Assembly: GCF_014647195.1 (NCBI RefSeq)
Contig: NZ_BMOS01000002.1
Location: 40,386 to 104,385, forward strand
Source: Oceanobacillus indicireducens
GTDB lineage: Bacteria > Bacillota > Bacilli > Bacillales > Amphibacillaceae
DNA: 64,000 nt
Direction of reading: 5' to 3'
Within the stretch, counting starts at the first letter, position 1; every line of letters begins with the position of its first letter. Positions 18,275 through 28,013 of the stretch are shown in pieces. The notes beneath the pieces are model-generated. The model ran no database searches. It saw only the letters and a list, made by a program, of their open reading frames with translations, and was not told the DNA's origin. Both the position numbers and the translations under genes were made by a program.

Positions 18275-21200
18275 TCACATATTCCTTCGATACTGCCCGC
18301 CGACTTCATATAAAGCAGTTGTGATTTGGCCGAGGCTCGCAACTTTGACGGTTTCGAGGAGTTCGGCGAAGATGTTGCCTCCTTGGACTGCGACTTGTTT
18401 GAGACGACTTAGAGCTGCTTCTGTTTCGTCTGCATGCTGCTTTTGGAATTTGCGCAGCTCTGTAATTTGATGCTGTTTCTCTTCCTGGGAGGCACGGGCA
18501 AGTTCCATGGAATCAATCTCCTCATCACTTGGCGGGTTCGGGTTTACATACGTGTTCACCCCGATAATCGGAAGTTCACCGGAATGTTTCTTGCTTTCAT
18601 AGTAAAGTGATTCTTCCTGGATTTTCCCTCGCTGGTATTGCCGCTCCATTGCTCCGAGCACACCTCCACGGTCATTCATCCGCTCAAATTCTTGGAGCAC
18701 CGCTTCTTCGACAAGATCTGTCAATTCCTCAACGATAAAAGAACCTTGGGTAGAGTTTTCATTTTTCGTCAGTCCGAATTCTTTATTGATGATCATTTGA
18801 ATCGCCATCGCTCGGCGCACGGATTCTTCTGTCGGTGTCGTGATTGCCTCGTCATATGCATTCGTGTGTAAGGAATTTGTATTATCTTGGATTGCTAGAA
18901 GTGCTTGCAGTGTTGTACGGATATCGTTAAAGTCAATCTCTTGGGCGTGTAGGGAACGTCCAGAAGTCTGGACATGGTATTTAAGTTTTTGACTCCGCTC
19001 ATTTGCTCCGTATTTTTCCCTTAAAACGATCGACCAAATCCTGCGGGCAACCCGGCCGATTACCGTATATTCCGGATCCAGGCCATTCGAAAAGAAGAAG
19101 GACAGGTTTTGTGCGAATTTATTCACGTCCATGCCCCGGCTTAAATAATATTCCACATAGGTGAACCCATTTGCGAGTGTGAAGGCGAGCTGGGTAATTG
19201 GATTTGCACCAGCCTCCGCAATATGGTAGCCCGAGATGGAGACAGAATAATAGTTGCGCACATTTTTTTCAATAAAATATTCCTGGATATCCCCCATCAT
19301 GCGCAGGGCGAATTCTGTTGAGAAGATACATGTGTTTTGCCCTTGATCTTCTTTTAAAATATCGGCTTGAACGGTTCCGCGAATGGTGGAAACCGTTTTA
19401 TTTTTAATAGCTTCATATTCCTCATCTGTCGGTTTCCGGCCATGTTCTTCTGTAAATTTATCGATTTGTTGATCGATTGCTGTATTGAAATACATCGCTA
19501 AAATAATCGGGGCCGGTCCGTTAATTGTCATTGAGACGGAGGTGAGCGGGTTCGTCAAATCAAAGCCTGCATACAATTTTTTCATATCTTCGAGGGTACA
19601 TATATTGACGCCACTTTCCCCGACTTTTCCGTAAATATCCGGGCGCTCTGCCGGGTCTTCACCGTATAGAGTAACAGAGTCAAAGGCGGTCGAAAGCCGT
19701 TTTGCCTCGGAATCTTTTGATAAATAATGGAATCTCCGGTTCGTCCGCTCTGGCGTCCCTTCTCCAGCGAATTGACGGGTTGGATCTTCCCCTTCCCGCT
19801 TGAACGGGAATACTCCTGCTGTGAATGGGAATCTGCCCGGAACGTTTTCTTTCATAAGCCAGCGGAGGCGTTCACCCCAGTCTTGGAATTTCGGGAAGGC
19901 GACTTTCGGGATCTTCAGGCCAGACAAGGATTCTGTTGTGATTTCCGTAACGATATCCTTATCGCGGACTTTAAAGGTCATCGTGTCTTGACTATATTTT
20001 TCCTGCGTATCATCCCATGATTCAAGCAACTCAAGCGAATGATTGCTCAGCTGTTTTTTATATTGGGTTATCGTTTGTTCTAGTAATTCTTTCGCTTCAG
20101 GGTCCTCGATGATTTCCAAGGTTCCTTGCAGCTGATACAGTTTTCGCGCTATCTCGCTTTGGTTTTCCGTTTGTTTATTATAATCGCGGACGATACTAGC
20201 AATTTCCCGTAAATAATGGCGGCGATCTCCGGAGATGATTTGATTTTGCTTCTCGGAAAGGACATGCCTTTCAAAATCAACCTCCTCCTCCCATCCGTAG
20301 CGCTCGTTCAGCGTATCGATAATGGAAGCGAATAGAGAATTCGTCCCTGTATCATTGAATTGGCTCGCAATTGTTCCGAATACTGGATATTTAGTTTTAT
20401 CTTGACCGAAAAGCATGCGGCTCCGCTCATATTGTTTACGCACTTGATTCAACGCATCTTCTGAACCCCGTTGTTCGAACTTGTTAATGACGATAAAATC
20501 TGCGTAATCAATCATATCAATCTTCTCAAGCTGAGTGGGAGCACCGAATTCAGCGGTCATGACGTACATGGAAAGATCCGTGACATCGGTAATCGCAGCA
20601 TTTCCCTGACCAATCCCGCTCGTTTCCACAATAACAAAGTCAAAACCAGTTGCCCTGACCACATCAAGGACATCATTAATTGCCGTAGAAAGTTCGTCCC
20701 GCGATTCCCTCGTTGCAAGTGAGCGCATATAGACGCGATCATGAAAAATAGCATTCATACGAATCCTATCACCGAGTAATGCTCCGCCAGTTTTCCGTTT
20801 CGTCGGGTCGATGGAGATGACGGCAATCTTTTTATCGGGAACTTCATTAAGGAAGCGGCGTATGAGTTCATCCGTAAGCGAACTTTTCCCCGCTCCACCT
20901 GTACCCGTAATCCCAAGCACGGGAATCGCTTGATCTGCTTTACTGCGAAATTCTTCGAGAAGCTGTTGTTTCTCCTTGGAATCGCTCGGCGTGTTTTCCA
21001 TATACGTAATGAACTTCGCCATGGCGTCCCGCTCACTCTTGTATAAACGCTCTTTCTCCTTTTCAATCTGAAGCGGCGTTGGAAAGTCGCTCGCTTCCAT
21101 CATTCGGTTAATCATACCTTGAAGACCGTATTTACGACCATCCTCAGGGGAAAATATCCAGTCAACCCCATAATTATGAAGTTCTTTAATTTCCCTCGGG

Positions 21201-21517
21201 ATAATCGTTCCACCTCCACCACCGAAAACTTTAATATGGTCGGCATCGTTTTCTTTTAATAGATCGATAATATATTTAAAATATTCGACGTGTCCGCCTT
21301 GATAAGAAGAGACGGCAATCGCTTGAGCATCTTCCTGAATCGCAGCGTAGACGACTTCTTCCACGGAACGGTTATGACCGAGGTGGATAACTTCTGCCCC
21401 AGTTGCTTGCAGGATTCGGCGCATTATATTGACCGAGGCATCGTGGCCATCAAATAGGCTTGATGCCGTGACAAAACGAATCGGATTTTTCGGTTTGTAA
21501 ACTTCTACTTGTTGCAT
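18275..21517 (-). CDS. icmF: Fused isobutyryl-CoA mutase IcmF
   Basis: 1080 aa fusion. Adenosylcobalamin-binding domain with D23-x-H25 (DGHDAS) and GGGGGTI; MeaB-like G-protein domain with P-loop GTGGAGKSS (205-213) and NKFE (345-348) where NKxD is usual; and a large substrate-binding mutase domain with FPFKR (570-574) in the place of the Tyr-containing motif of methylmalonyl-CoA mutase. It interconverts isobutyryl-CoA and n-butyryl-CoA. Start at 21517 has GGGGAGGAG. Last gene of the acyl-CoA operon. Confidence 0.93.
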   Translation of the reverse strand: MQQVEVYKPKNPIRFVTASSLFDGHDASVNIMRRILQATGAEVIHLGHNRSVEEVVYAAIQEDAQAIAVSSYQGGHVEYFKYIIDLLKENDADHIKVFGGGGGTIIPREIKELHNYGVDWIFSPEDGRKYGLQGMINRMMEASDFPTPLQIEKEKERLYKSERDAMAKFITYMENTPSDSKEKQQLLEEFRSKADQAIPVLGITGTGGAGKSSLTDELIRRFLNEVPDKKIAVISIDPTKRKTGGALLGDRIRMNAIFHDRVYMRSLATRESRDELSTAINDVLDVVRATGFDFVIVETSGIGQGNAAITDVTDLSMYVMTAEFGAPTQLEKIDMIDYADFIVINKFEQRGSEDALNQVRKQYERSRMLFGQDKTKYPVFGTIASQFNDTGTNSLFASIIDTLNERYGWEEEVDFERHVLSEKQNQIISGDRRHYLREIASIVRDYNKQTENQSEIARKLYQLQGTLEIIEDPEAKELLEQTITQYKKQLSNHSLELLESWDDTQEKYSQDTMTFKVRDKDIVTEITTESLSGLKIPKVAFPKFQDWGERLRWLMKENVPGRFPFTAGVFPFKREGEDPTRQFAGEGTPERTNRRFHYLSKDSEAKRLSTAFDSVTLYGEDPAERPDIYGKVGESGVNICTLEDMKKLYAGFDLTNPLTSVSMTINGPAPIILAMYFNTAIDQQIDKFTEEHGRKPTDEEYEAIKNKTVSTIRGTVQADILKEDQGQNTCIFSTEFALRMMGDIQEYFIEKNVRNYYSVSISGYHIAEAGANPITQLAFTLANGFTYVEYYLSRGMDVNKFAQNLSFFFSNGLDPEYTVIGRVARRIWSIVLREKYGANERSQKLKYHVQTSGRSLHAQEIDFNDIRTTLQALLAIQDNTNSLHTNAYDEAITTPTEESVRRAMAIQMIINKEFGLTKNENSTQGSFIVEELTDLVEEAVLQEFERMNDRGGVLGAMERQYQRGKIQEESLYYESKKHSGELPIIGVNTYVNPNPPSDEEIDSMELARASQEEKQHQITELRKFQKQHADETEAALSRLKQVAVQGGNIFAELLETVKVASLGQITTALYEVGGQYRRNM

Positions 21518-21542
21518 GATGTTTCTCCTCCCCTTTGGATCA

Positions 21543-22163
21543 TCATTTTTTATGCAAGAGGCCATGGAGGTTCAGCTTAATTTGGATATCGATGTATTCT
21601 TCTATCGTGAACTTCTGTTGCAGAATCCACCGACGAAAGCCCCACATATGGCCTTGAACAAAGATATTATTCGCTGCTATGCTTACTTCCTCTTCATTTA
21701 ATGCATCCGGGTAGCAAGAAAGGATAAGCTTCTCAAGCATAGCGACCATATCTTTCTCCTTTTGCAGCACATATTTCCTCGTCTCCTTATTTAAGCCTTT
21801 TATTTCTTGATAGAGAACGAGAATTTCTTCCTGCATGTCATCCATAAGCTCATAATAAAACTTGAAAACTGCCTTCAAATTTTCCTCTGAAGGGTTTTCC
21901 AGCTGCAGCTCTGTTTCAAAATGATCGCGCACGCCATCATAAATGTAATCGCAAACAAGAAAAAGGACATCTTCCTTCTTTCTAATATATTCATAAAGTG
22001 TACCGATACTGAAGCCAGATTCTTTAGCGATTTCCCTCGTTGTCGTCCGGTGGAAGCCCTTCTCTTTAAAAAGCCGAATCGCGCCTTGAATCATCTGATC
22101 GCGGCGTTTTTTGATCAGGTCTTCGTCTTTTACGGAGGAGATAATTCGACTCTTATCCATCAT
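21543..22163 (-). CDS. TetR/AcrR family transcriptional regulator
   Basis: 206 aa. Helix-turn-helix in the first 60 residues ([32 protein letters not shown]) and an all-helical ligand domain. It is not obviously FadR. Its start overlaps the meaB stop by about 11 bp and its stop is 25 bp before icmF, so it is embedded in the operon it probably controls, perhaps sensing an acyl-CoA. GGAGGC lies ahead of the ATG. Confidence 0.88.
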   Translation of the reverse strand: MMDKSRIISSVKDEDLIKKRRDQMIQGAIRLFKEKGFHRTTTREIAKESGFSIGTLYEYIRKKEDVLFLVCDYIYDGVRDHFETELQLENPSEENLKAVFKFYYELMDDMQEEILVLYQEIKGLNKETRKYVLQKEKDMVAMLEKLILSCYPDALNEEEVSIAANNIFVQGHMWGFRRWILQQKFTIEEYIDIQIKLNLHGLLHKK

Positions 22164-23100
22164 CTGTAAAGCCTCCTTCCTTCTTCCATCTTGCGTACCA
22201 GTCTATCGCGAGTTTGTAAGGATCCGCATCTGCCTTGATTGGCTCAAGGTGTCTCTTTGATTCGATAAATTGTTTCACCTCTCGCCAAATTTCTTCGCGG
22301 ATGAGTTCATAGACTTCAAGTTCTTGCTGCATCTTACGTTTTCTTTTTCCTTCGTGGGTCTTGTAGAGATATTCATGATGGTCTTTGATTTTTCCCCACA
22401 GTTTATCGATTCCTTTATTTTCCGTCGTGATCGTCTTGATAATCGGGGTTTCCCGTTCTTCGGTTGCGGTGATCATGACAAGTTCTTTCAGTAATGCTTT
22501 CAATTTACCGAAGCCTGGGAGGTCTGCTTTGTTCACGACGAAAAGATCAGCGATTTCCATAATGCCTGCTTTAAAAATCTGGAGCACATCCCCACTGTTC
22601 GGGGTAAGGACGACGGCTGTTGTGTCGACGATTTTCATGATGTCGAGCTCGGACTGGCCGACACCGACTGTTTCGACTAAAATCACATCAAACCCGTAGG
22701 CATCACATATGCGCACCGCATCCTTCGTCGCACGGGCAAGACCGCCGAGACTGCCGCGCGTCGCCATACTGCGGATGAATACGCCGTCATCAAGGAAATG
22801 TTCATTCATCCGGACCCGGTCGCCGAGGAGTGCGCCGCCACTAAATGGACTTGTTGGATCAACCGCGATAACAGCGCACGTTTTCCCCTCACTCCGGATC
22901 TGGGTGACAAGCCGGTTTACAAGTGAGCTCTTACCTGCGCCAGGTGAGCCAGTCAGCCCTACATATACAGCGTGTTTCCGCTCGCTGAACACCGCACTTA
23001 ACAACTCCAGCTTTTCCGGATGATCATTCTCCACCATCGTAATCGCCCGAGCAAGCGCACGTATATCCTTTTGTTTCAACCGTTCAACTAACGTCTGCAT
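22153..23100 (-). CDS. meaB: Methylmalonyl-CoA mutase-associated GTPase MeaB
   Basis: 315 aa G3E GTPase. P-loop GSPGAGKS at 51-58, [16 protein letters not shown] switch region and base-specificity VNKAD. MeaB proteins gate cofactor loading and protect B12 mutases. A stand-alone MeaB beside IcmF, which already contains such a domain, suggests a second B12 mutase in the cell or an auxiliary role. The start at 23100 follows AAAGGAAGG; the longer frame is a translation of the REP array upstream. Confidence 0.9.
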   Translation of the reverse strand: MQTLVERLKQKDIRALARAITMVENDHPEKLELLSAVFSERKHAVYVGLTGSPGAGKSSLVNRLVTQIRSEGKTCAVIAVDPTSPFSGGALLGDRVRMNEHFLDDGVFIRSMATRGSLGGLARATKDAVRICDAYGFDVILVETVGVGQSELDIMKIVDTTAVVLTPNSGDVLQIFKAGIMEIADLFVVNKADLPGFGKLKALLKELVMITATEERETPIIKTITTENKGIDKLWGKIKDHHEYLYKTHEGKRKRKMQQELEVYELIREEIWREVKQFIESKRHLEPIKADADPYKLAIDWYARWKKEGGFTDDG

Positions 23101-23119
23101 GATGCCCTTCCTTTCCACC

Positions 23120-23370
23120 GGGACACTAGGGTCAGAGCTGTTGTCCCAGTTTGCTGGGACAACAGCTCTGACCCTAGTGTCCCACTTCTTACTGGGACAG
23201 GTGCTCTGACTCCACTGTCCCGCTTCACACTGGGACAGGCGCTCTGACCCCACTGTCCCGCTTCATACTGTGACAGGCGCTCTGACCCCGTGTCCCACTT
23301 CTTACTGGGACAAGTGCTCTGACCCCGTGTCCCAACCCGACTGGGACAGGTGCTCTGACCCCAGTGTCCC
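23120..23370. repeat. Seven-unit GGGACA module array
   Basis: Modules start at 23120 (inverted), 23156, 23194, 23232, 23270, 23307 and 23343, each 27-28 bp with 8-10-bp spacers (CTTCTTACT, CTTCACACT and similar). All but the first point the same way; the first two form a hairpin pair. It fills the acdA-meaB gap. Not a CRISPR: spacers are too short and alike. Confidence 0.9.
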
Positions 23371-23373
23371 AGG

Positions 23374-24513
23374 TTATTTTGTGATGGTGCGACCGATGAC
23401 GAGGCGTTGGACTTCTTGGGTGCCTTCGTAGATTTGGGTGATTTTCGCGTCACGCATATAGCGTTCGACCGGATAATCTTTCGTATAGCCGTAACCGCCG
23501 AAGATTTGGACTGCTTCTACAGTAATCCGCATGGCTGCGTCTCCTGCGAATAGTTTGGACATGGCGGATTCTTTTCCGTATGGTTTTCCGTTACTCTCAA
23601 GCCATGCTGCCTGGTACGTTAATAAACGAGCGGCTTCGACTTCTGTTGCCATGTCAGCAAGTTTAAATGAAATTCCTTGGTTATGGGCAATTGGTTTTCC
23701 AAACTGTTCTCTTTCTTTCGCGTAATTTATCGATGCGTCGAGTGCTCCTTGGGCAATCCCGACAGCTTGGGCAGCGATTCCGTTTCTCCCGCCATCTAGA
23801 GTTGTCATCGCAATTTTAAAGCCTTCCCCTTCTTCGCCAAGTAAGTTCTCTTTCGGTATCCGACAGTTTTCAAAAATTAATTCGGTCGTAGGTGACGAAC
23901 GAATACCGAGTTTTTTCTCCTTTTTACCAAAGGTGAAGCCTTCTGTTCCTTTCTCCACGATGAATGCACTGATGCCCTTGTGGTTTGCAGCAGGATCCGT
24001 TTTCGCAAAAACGATATAGATATCAGCAACTCCACCATTTGTAATCCAAACCTTATTGCCATTTAATATATAATCGTCGCCATCTTTTTTCGCAATGGTC
24101 TTCATTGCTGCAACGTCACTTCCCGCACCTGTTTCAGATAAGGCATAGGCACCAAGCGCTTCCCCAGTCGCGAGCAGGTAAAGAAACGTCTTCTTCTGCT
24201 CCTCCGTACCGTACGTATAAATCGGCCAGCTAGCAAGGGATAGATGGGCAGACAATGTCACACCGGTAGACGCACAAACACGGGATAATTCTTCAACCGC
24301 AATACAATAACTTACGAAGTCTGCACCAATTCCACCGTATTTTTCCGGCCACGGGATTCCAGTCAGACCAAGTTCAGCCATTTTATCAAAAATCTCCCGG
24401 TCAAAGCGTTCTTCCTCATCTCTTTCGGCTGCAGTCGGTTCCACTTCATTCATTGCAAATTCGCGGACCATTTTCCGCAGCATTTCCTGTTCTTCCGTCA
24501 GTTGAAAATTCAT
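23374..24513 (-). CDS. acdA: Acyl-CoA dehydrogenase AcdA
   Basis: 379 aa FAD enzyme of the short/branched acyl-CoA dehydrogenase group. [11 protein letters not shown] and VWITNGG are the FAD-binding segments, and the catalytic base is the Glu in [11 protein letters not shown] near the C-terminus. The N-terminus [20 protein letters not shown] resembles B. subtilis AcdA. It oxidises an acyl-CoA, probably butyryl- or isobutyryl-CoA given IcmF nearby, passing electrons to ETF. AGGAGTG precedes the ATG. Confidence 0.92.
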   Translation of the reverse strand: MNFQLTEEQEMLRKMVREFAMNEVEPTAAERDEEERFDREIFDKMAELGLTGIPWPEKYGGIGADFVSYCIAVEELSRVCASTGVTLSAHLSLASWPIYTYGTEEQKKTFLYLLATGEALGAYALSETGAGSDVAAMKTIAKKDGDDYILNGNKVWITNGGVADIYIVFAKTDPAANHKGISAFIVEKGTEGFTFGKKEKKLGIRSSPTTELIFENCRIPKENLLGEEGEGFKIAMTTLDGGRNGIAAQAVGIAQGALDASINYAKEREQFGKPIAHNQGISFKLADMATEVEAARLLTYQAAWLESNGKPYGKESAMSKLFAGDAAMRITVEAVQIFGGYGYTKDYPVERYMRDAKITQIYEGTQEVQRLVIGRTITK

Positions 24514-24525
24514 TTTTGTTCACTC

Positions 24526-25659
24526 CTAATCCAGTAAGTTTTTCGATATGACAACATGTTGGATTTCATTGGTACCTTCATAAATCTGGGTAACTTTCGC
24601 TTCCCGGAAAAACCGTTCGACAGCGTAATCTTCGGTATATCCGTAGCCGCCATGTATTTGTACCGCTTCAATCGCGGTCTTCATCGCCGTGTTTGATGCG
24701 TACATTTTCGCCATGGATGCTTCTTTGCTGAGCAAAAGATTTTTTTCAACGTGATCTACTGCCCGATAAACTAATAACCTGGCAGCTTCAACCTCTGTTG
24801 CCATATCGGCAAGTTTAAATGAAATCCCTTGATGGTGGGCGATTGGCTTGCCGAATTGTTCACGCTCTTTCGCATAATGGATTGCATGCTCAAGAGCGGC
24901 CTCTGCAATACCAAGGCCTTGGGCAGCGATACCAATACGCCCGACATTCAGGTTCGCCATCGCAATTTTAAAGCCTTCCGTTTCTCCTCCGAGGAGTTGC
25001 TCTTTCGGTACTTTACAGTGGTCAAAATTCAGTGTAACCGTCCCAGTACCATGCATGCCCATCTTCTTCTCAGCTTTCCCAATGGAAAAACCGGGGGGTT
25101 CCCTTTCCACGATAAAGGCACTAACTCCACTCGCCCCTTCACCGGTTCTTGCAAATGTAATGAACGTATCTGCATGGGTACCATTCGTGATGAACAGTTT
25201 CGAGCCGTTTAAAATATAGTGATCCCCGTCTCTTTTTGCCGTTGTTTTAATATTTGCGGCGTCCGAGCCCGCACCAGGTTCCGTGAGCGCGAATGCTCCC
25301 ACGTATTCTCCACTTGCAAGCTTCGGGATATATTTTTCTTTCTGTTGTTCCGTACCAAATTTTAAAATCGGGTTCGTACCAACGGATGTATGAACAGATA
25401 AGATAGCGCCGATACCAGCACTCACCTTTGAAATTTCGTTAATAGCGATAATGTACGATGTAAAATCCATTCCACTTCCACCGTATTTCTCTGGAATTGG
25501 AATCCCCATTAAACCGAGCTTACCCATTTTCCGGATCACTTCTTCTGGAAAGCGGTCTTCACGCTCCATCCGCTCCACTTCATTCGCAATCTCTGTTTCG
25601 GCAAAATCACGGACCATTTTACGGATCATTTCCTGTTCTTCGGTAAATGTCAAATCCAT
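24526..25659 (-). CDS. mmgC: Acyl-CoA dehydrogenase, MmgC-like
   Basis: 377 aa paralogue of the adjacent AcdA, only 12 bp upstream of it. It has the same FAD motifs ([17 protein letters not shown]) and catalytic Glu in [12 protein letters not shown]-terminal [21 protein letters not shown] and [16 protein letters not shown] resemble MmgC. Two tandem dehydrogenases suggest a division between straight and branched short acyl-CoAs, which sequence alone cannot settle. AAGGGGGT lies ahead of the ATG. Confidence 0.88.
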   Translation of the reverse strand: MDLTFTEEQEMIRKMVRDFAETEIANEVERMEREDRFPEEVIRKMGKLGLMGIPIPEKYGGSGMDFTSYIIAINEISKVSAGIGAILSVHTSVGTNPILKFGTEQQKEKYIPKLASGEYVGAFALTEPGAGSDAANIKTTAKRDGDHYILNGSKLFITNGTHADTFITFARTGEGASGVSAFIVEREPPGFSIGKAEKKMGMHGTGTVTLNFDHCKVPKEQLLGGETEGFKIAMANLNVGRIGIAAQGLGIAEAALEHAIHYAKEREQFGKPIAHHQGISFKLADMATEVEAARLLVYRAVDHVEKNLLLSKEASMAKMYASNTAMKTAIEAVQIHGGYGYTEDYAVERFFREAKVTQIYEGTNEIQHVVISKNLLD

Positions 25660-25692
25660 TCCGGTTACCCCCTTTGCTGTTCTCTTGCTGTA

Positions 25693-26547
25693 TTAGCTAT
25701 ATACGTAAAAGCCACGACCGGATTTCTTACCGTGCCAGCCTGCTTTCACATATTTTCTAAGTAATGGGCACGGACGATATTTACTATCTGCAAAACCATC
25801 ATAGAGCACTTCCATAATGTAGAGACATGTATCAAGCCCGATGAAATCTGCCAGCTGAAGTGGTCCCATCGGGTGATTCATACCGAGCTTCATCACCGTA
25901 TCAATATCTTCTGGTGAAGCGACACCTTCGTAAACCGCATAAATTGCTTCGTTAATCATCGGCATTAAAATCCGGTTCGCTGCAAAACCTGGGAAATCAG
26001 CAACTTCAACAGAAGTCTTTCCTAGTTCTTCTGCCATCTGAGAAATTTTTTCATATGTCTCATCATTTGTTTGAATCCCGCGGATGACTTCGACGAGCTT
26101 CATAACCGGGACCGGGTTCATAAAATGCATGCCGATAACTTGTTCCGGACGATTTGTTACAGCGGCAATTTCCGTAATCGGTAAAGATGATGTATTCGTC
26201 GCTAAAATTGTATGAGCTGGAGTAATTTCATCCAGTTCACGGAAAAGTTTTGATTTCACGTCCATATTTTCAACAATTGCTTCGATGACTAAATCACAAG
26301 TACGCGCATCTTCTAGTTTCTTTGCTCGCTTTAGATTGTTCAGCGTTGATGCCTTCTCTTCATCTGTGATTCTCGTCTTTTGGACGGCTCGGGTGAGGAG
26401 TTTTTCAATTCGTTGTATCCCTTCATCAAGCGCTGTTCCATTTGCATCGTGTAAAAGCACTTCAAAACCAGCTTGGGCCGCCACTTGGGCGATCCCTGCC
26501 CCCATTTGACCTGCACCGATTACCATTACGCGTTTAATTGTCATCAT
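25693..26547 (-). CDS. mmgB: 3-hydroxybutyryl-CoA dehydrogenase
   Basis: 284 aa. Rossmann motif [17 protein letters not shown] near residues 11-27, the catalytic-site histidine in [19 protein letters not shown], and a C-terminal helical domain ending [11 protein letters not shown]. It oxidises 3-hydroxybutyryl-CoA with NAD(P). Only 11 bp from mmgA. The ATG pair at 26547/26544 follows GGGGGAACG; either may be used. Confidence 0.94.
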   Translation of the reverse strand: MMTIKRVMVIGAGQMGAGIAQVAAQAGFEVLLHDANGTALDEGIQRIEKLLTRAVQKTRITDEEKASTLNNLKRAKKLEDARTCDLVIEAIVENMDVKSKLFRELDEITPAHTILATNTSSLPITEIAAVTNRPEQVIGMHFMNPVPVMKLVEVIRGIQTNDETYEKISQMAEELGKTSVEVADFPGFAANRILMPMINEAIYAVYEGVASPEDIDTVMKLGMNHPMGPLQLADFIGLDTCLYIMEVLYDGFADSKYRPCPLLRKYVKAGWHGKKSGRGFYVYS

Positions 26548-26558
26548 CGTTCCCCCTC

Positions 26559-27740
26559 TTATTTCACTTCAATTAAGATGGCATCTCCTTGACCACCGCC
26601 ACTACAGATCGCAGCAATTCCGAGACCGCCGCCTCTTCTTTTCAGTTCATGGATAAGTGTTAAAATAATTCTTCCGCCACTTGCTCCGATTGGGTGACCA
26701 AGTGCTACTGCCCCGCCATTGACATTTACTTTCTCCATATCAATTCCAGCGATTTCCCCACTTGCGAGCGACACAACAGCGAATGCTTCATTGATTTCAT
26801 AGAGTTCAATATCCTCTTTCGTATAGCCAGTTTTCTTTAAAAGTTCGTTAATAACAAGACCTGGCGTTTGCGGGAAATTCTCTGCTTCAACGGCAACTTC
26901 TGCGTGACCGAGAATCGTTGCGAGCGGTGTTTTCCCAAGTTTCTCTGCTGTATCATCACCCATCACAACAAATGCACAGGCTCCGTCGTTTACGCCTGGT
27001 GCGTTACCAGCTGTGATTGTTCCGTCTTTATCAAATGCCGGGCGCAATTTCGCAAGTTTTTCGATACTCGTATCTTTCCGTGGTGCTTCATCTGTATCAA
27101 TAAGGACCGAGTCCCCTTTTCGCTGCGGAATTTCAACAGGGACAATCTCATCTTTGAATTTACCTTCTTCAATTGCTTCAACTGCCCGCATATGACTCCG
27201 GTAGGCCCACTCATCTTGAGCTTCGCGGCTGACATCGTATTTATTCGCTGTGCTGTTTCCATAATTCCCCATATGGACACCTTCAAAGGAGCAGGTGAGT
27301 CCGTCGTGAATCATTAAATCTACAACAGGTCTGTCACCCATCCGGTGTCCCCAGCGGGCATCTTTTAAAATATAAGGGGCATTACTCATGCTTTCCATTC
27401 CACCTGCTACGATCGTGTCCTCATCTCCTAGACGAATGAGTTGATCGGCGAGAGTAACGGCGCGAAGTCCGGATGCACAGACTTTGTTGATTGTTTCTGT
27501 TTTCACGTTCCAAGGGAGTCCGGCTTTTCTTGCTGCTTGGCGGGAAGGGATTTGGCCTTGGCCACCTTGTAGTACAGTTCCCATAATCACTTCATCAATT
27601 TGGTCACCTTCCAAGTTTGCTTGTTTGACCGCTTCAGAAATAACTTTTCCACCAAGGTCTGTTGCTTGGAGAGGTTGTAATCCGCCTCCGAATCTTCCAA
27701 ACGGAGTTCTTGCACCTGACACAATTACTGATTTTCTCAT
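26559..27740 (-). CDS. mmgA: Acetyl-CoA acetyltransferase (thiolase)
   Basis: 393 aa thiolase. Nucleophilic Cys in [12 protein letters not shown] (about residue 88), [14 protein letters not shown] with the active-site His, and the second Cys in CSGGGQGDA. It cleaves acetoacetyl-CoA to two acetyl-CoA, or runs in reverse. First gene of the mmgA-mmgB-mmgC-acdA-meaB-tetR-icmF series, with AGGAGG ahead of its ATG. A FadR-like palindrome overlaps a TATAAT upstream. Confidence 0.94.
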   Translation of the reverse strand: MRKSVIVSGARTPFGRFGGGLQPLQATDLGGKVISEAVKQANLEGDQIDEVIMGTVLQGGQGQIPSRQAARKAGLPWNVKTETINKVCASGLRAVTLADQLIRLGDEDTIVAGGMESMSNAPYILKDARWGHRMGDRPVVDLMIHDGLTCSFEGVHMGNYGNSTANKYDVSREAQDEWAYRSHMRAVEAIEEGKFKDEIVPVEIPQRKGDSVLIDTDEAPRKDTSIEKLAKLRPAFDKDGTITAGNAPGVNDGACAFVVMGDDTAEKLGKTPLATILGHAEVAVEAENFPQTPGLVINELLKKTGYTKEDIELYEINEAFAVVSLASGEIAGIDMEKVNVNGGAVALGHPIGASGGRIILTLIHELKRRGGGLGIAAICSGGGQGDAILIEVK

Positions 27741-27773
27741 TATGATCCTCCTAAAAAAATATATTAGCGCGTC

Positions 27774-27791
27774 TGATTGATCGCTCGCTCA
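27774..27791. promoter_or_regulatory. Degenerate FadR-like operator upstream of mmgA
   Basis: TGATTGA-TCGC-TCGCTCA is an 18-bp dyad resembling TGAATGA-N4-TCATTCA (11 of 14 arm bases). It abuts a minus-strand TATAAT at 27791-27796, where a repressor would block transcription of the acyl-CoA operon. The -35 is not convincing. Confidence 0.4.
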
Positions 27792-27810
27792 TTATAGGTT
27801 AGTAAATTTA

Positions 27811-27851
27811 GAGGTTGGGAAATAGATTAAAATAGTTCATTTCCCAACCTC
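27811..27851. terminator. Hairpin between mmgA and fadF
   Basis: GAGGTTGGGAAAT and ATTTCCCAACCTC are perfect 13-bp arms. On the minus strand the stem follows a repeat copy after fadF and is followed only by TAAATTT, so termination of fadF is likely but the T-tract is weak. Confidence 0.6.
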
Positions 27852-27856
27852 AATTT

Positions 27857-28013
27857 ATCACGTATTAACGGTCTGTAATACCCCCATCTCTAAACATGAG
27901 TAAAGCCCGAGGTGTGAAGGTGGGGATATACAGTCCGTAAATCCCTGATTCTGTTCAACTAACATTCAGTGGGGAGGGAAGGAATCCTCACTGAATGAAG
28001 GTTCACTTTATTA
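27857..28013 (+). repeat. 155-bp two-hairpin repeat, copy 4
   Basis: Full-length copy from TATCACGTATTAACGGTCTG to GGTTCACTTTAT, directly after the fadF stop. It contains both hairpins: the C-rich central one and ATTCAGTGGGGAGG/CCTCACTGAAT. Confidence 0.85.

Noticed and set aside
23101..23253. 51-residue N-terminal extension of MeaB
   Set aside because: Repeat-encoded; the internal ATG at 23100 has a strong ribosome site and a family-typical start.
23120..23370. CRISPR-like array of direct repeats
   Set aside because: Spacers are only 8-10 bp and nearly alike, one unit is inverted, and no cas gene is nearby. These are REP modules.
23088..23453. 121-aa minus-strand reading frame rich in GTGxQSTCPS repeats
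   Set aside because: It is a translation of the REP array, overlaps the end of acdA, and has no ribosome site.
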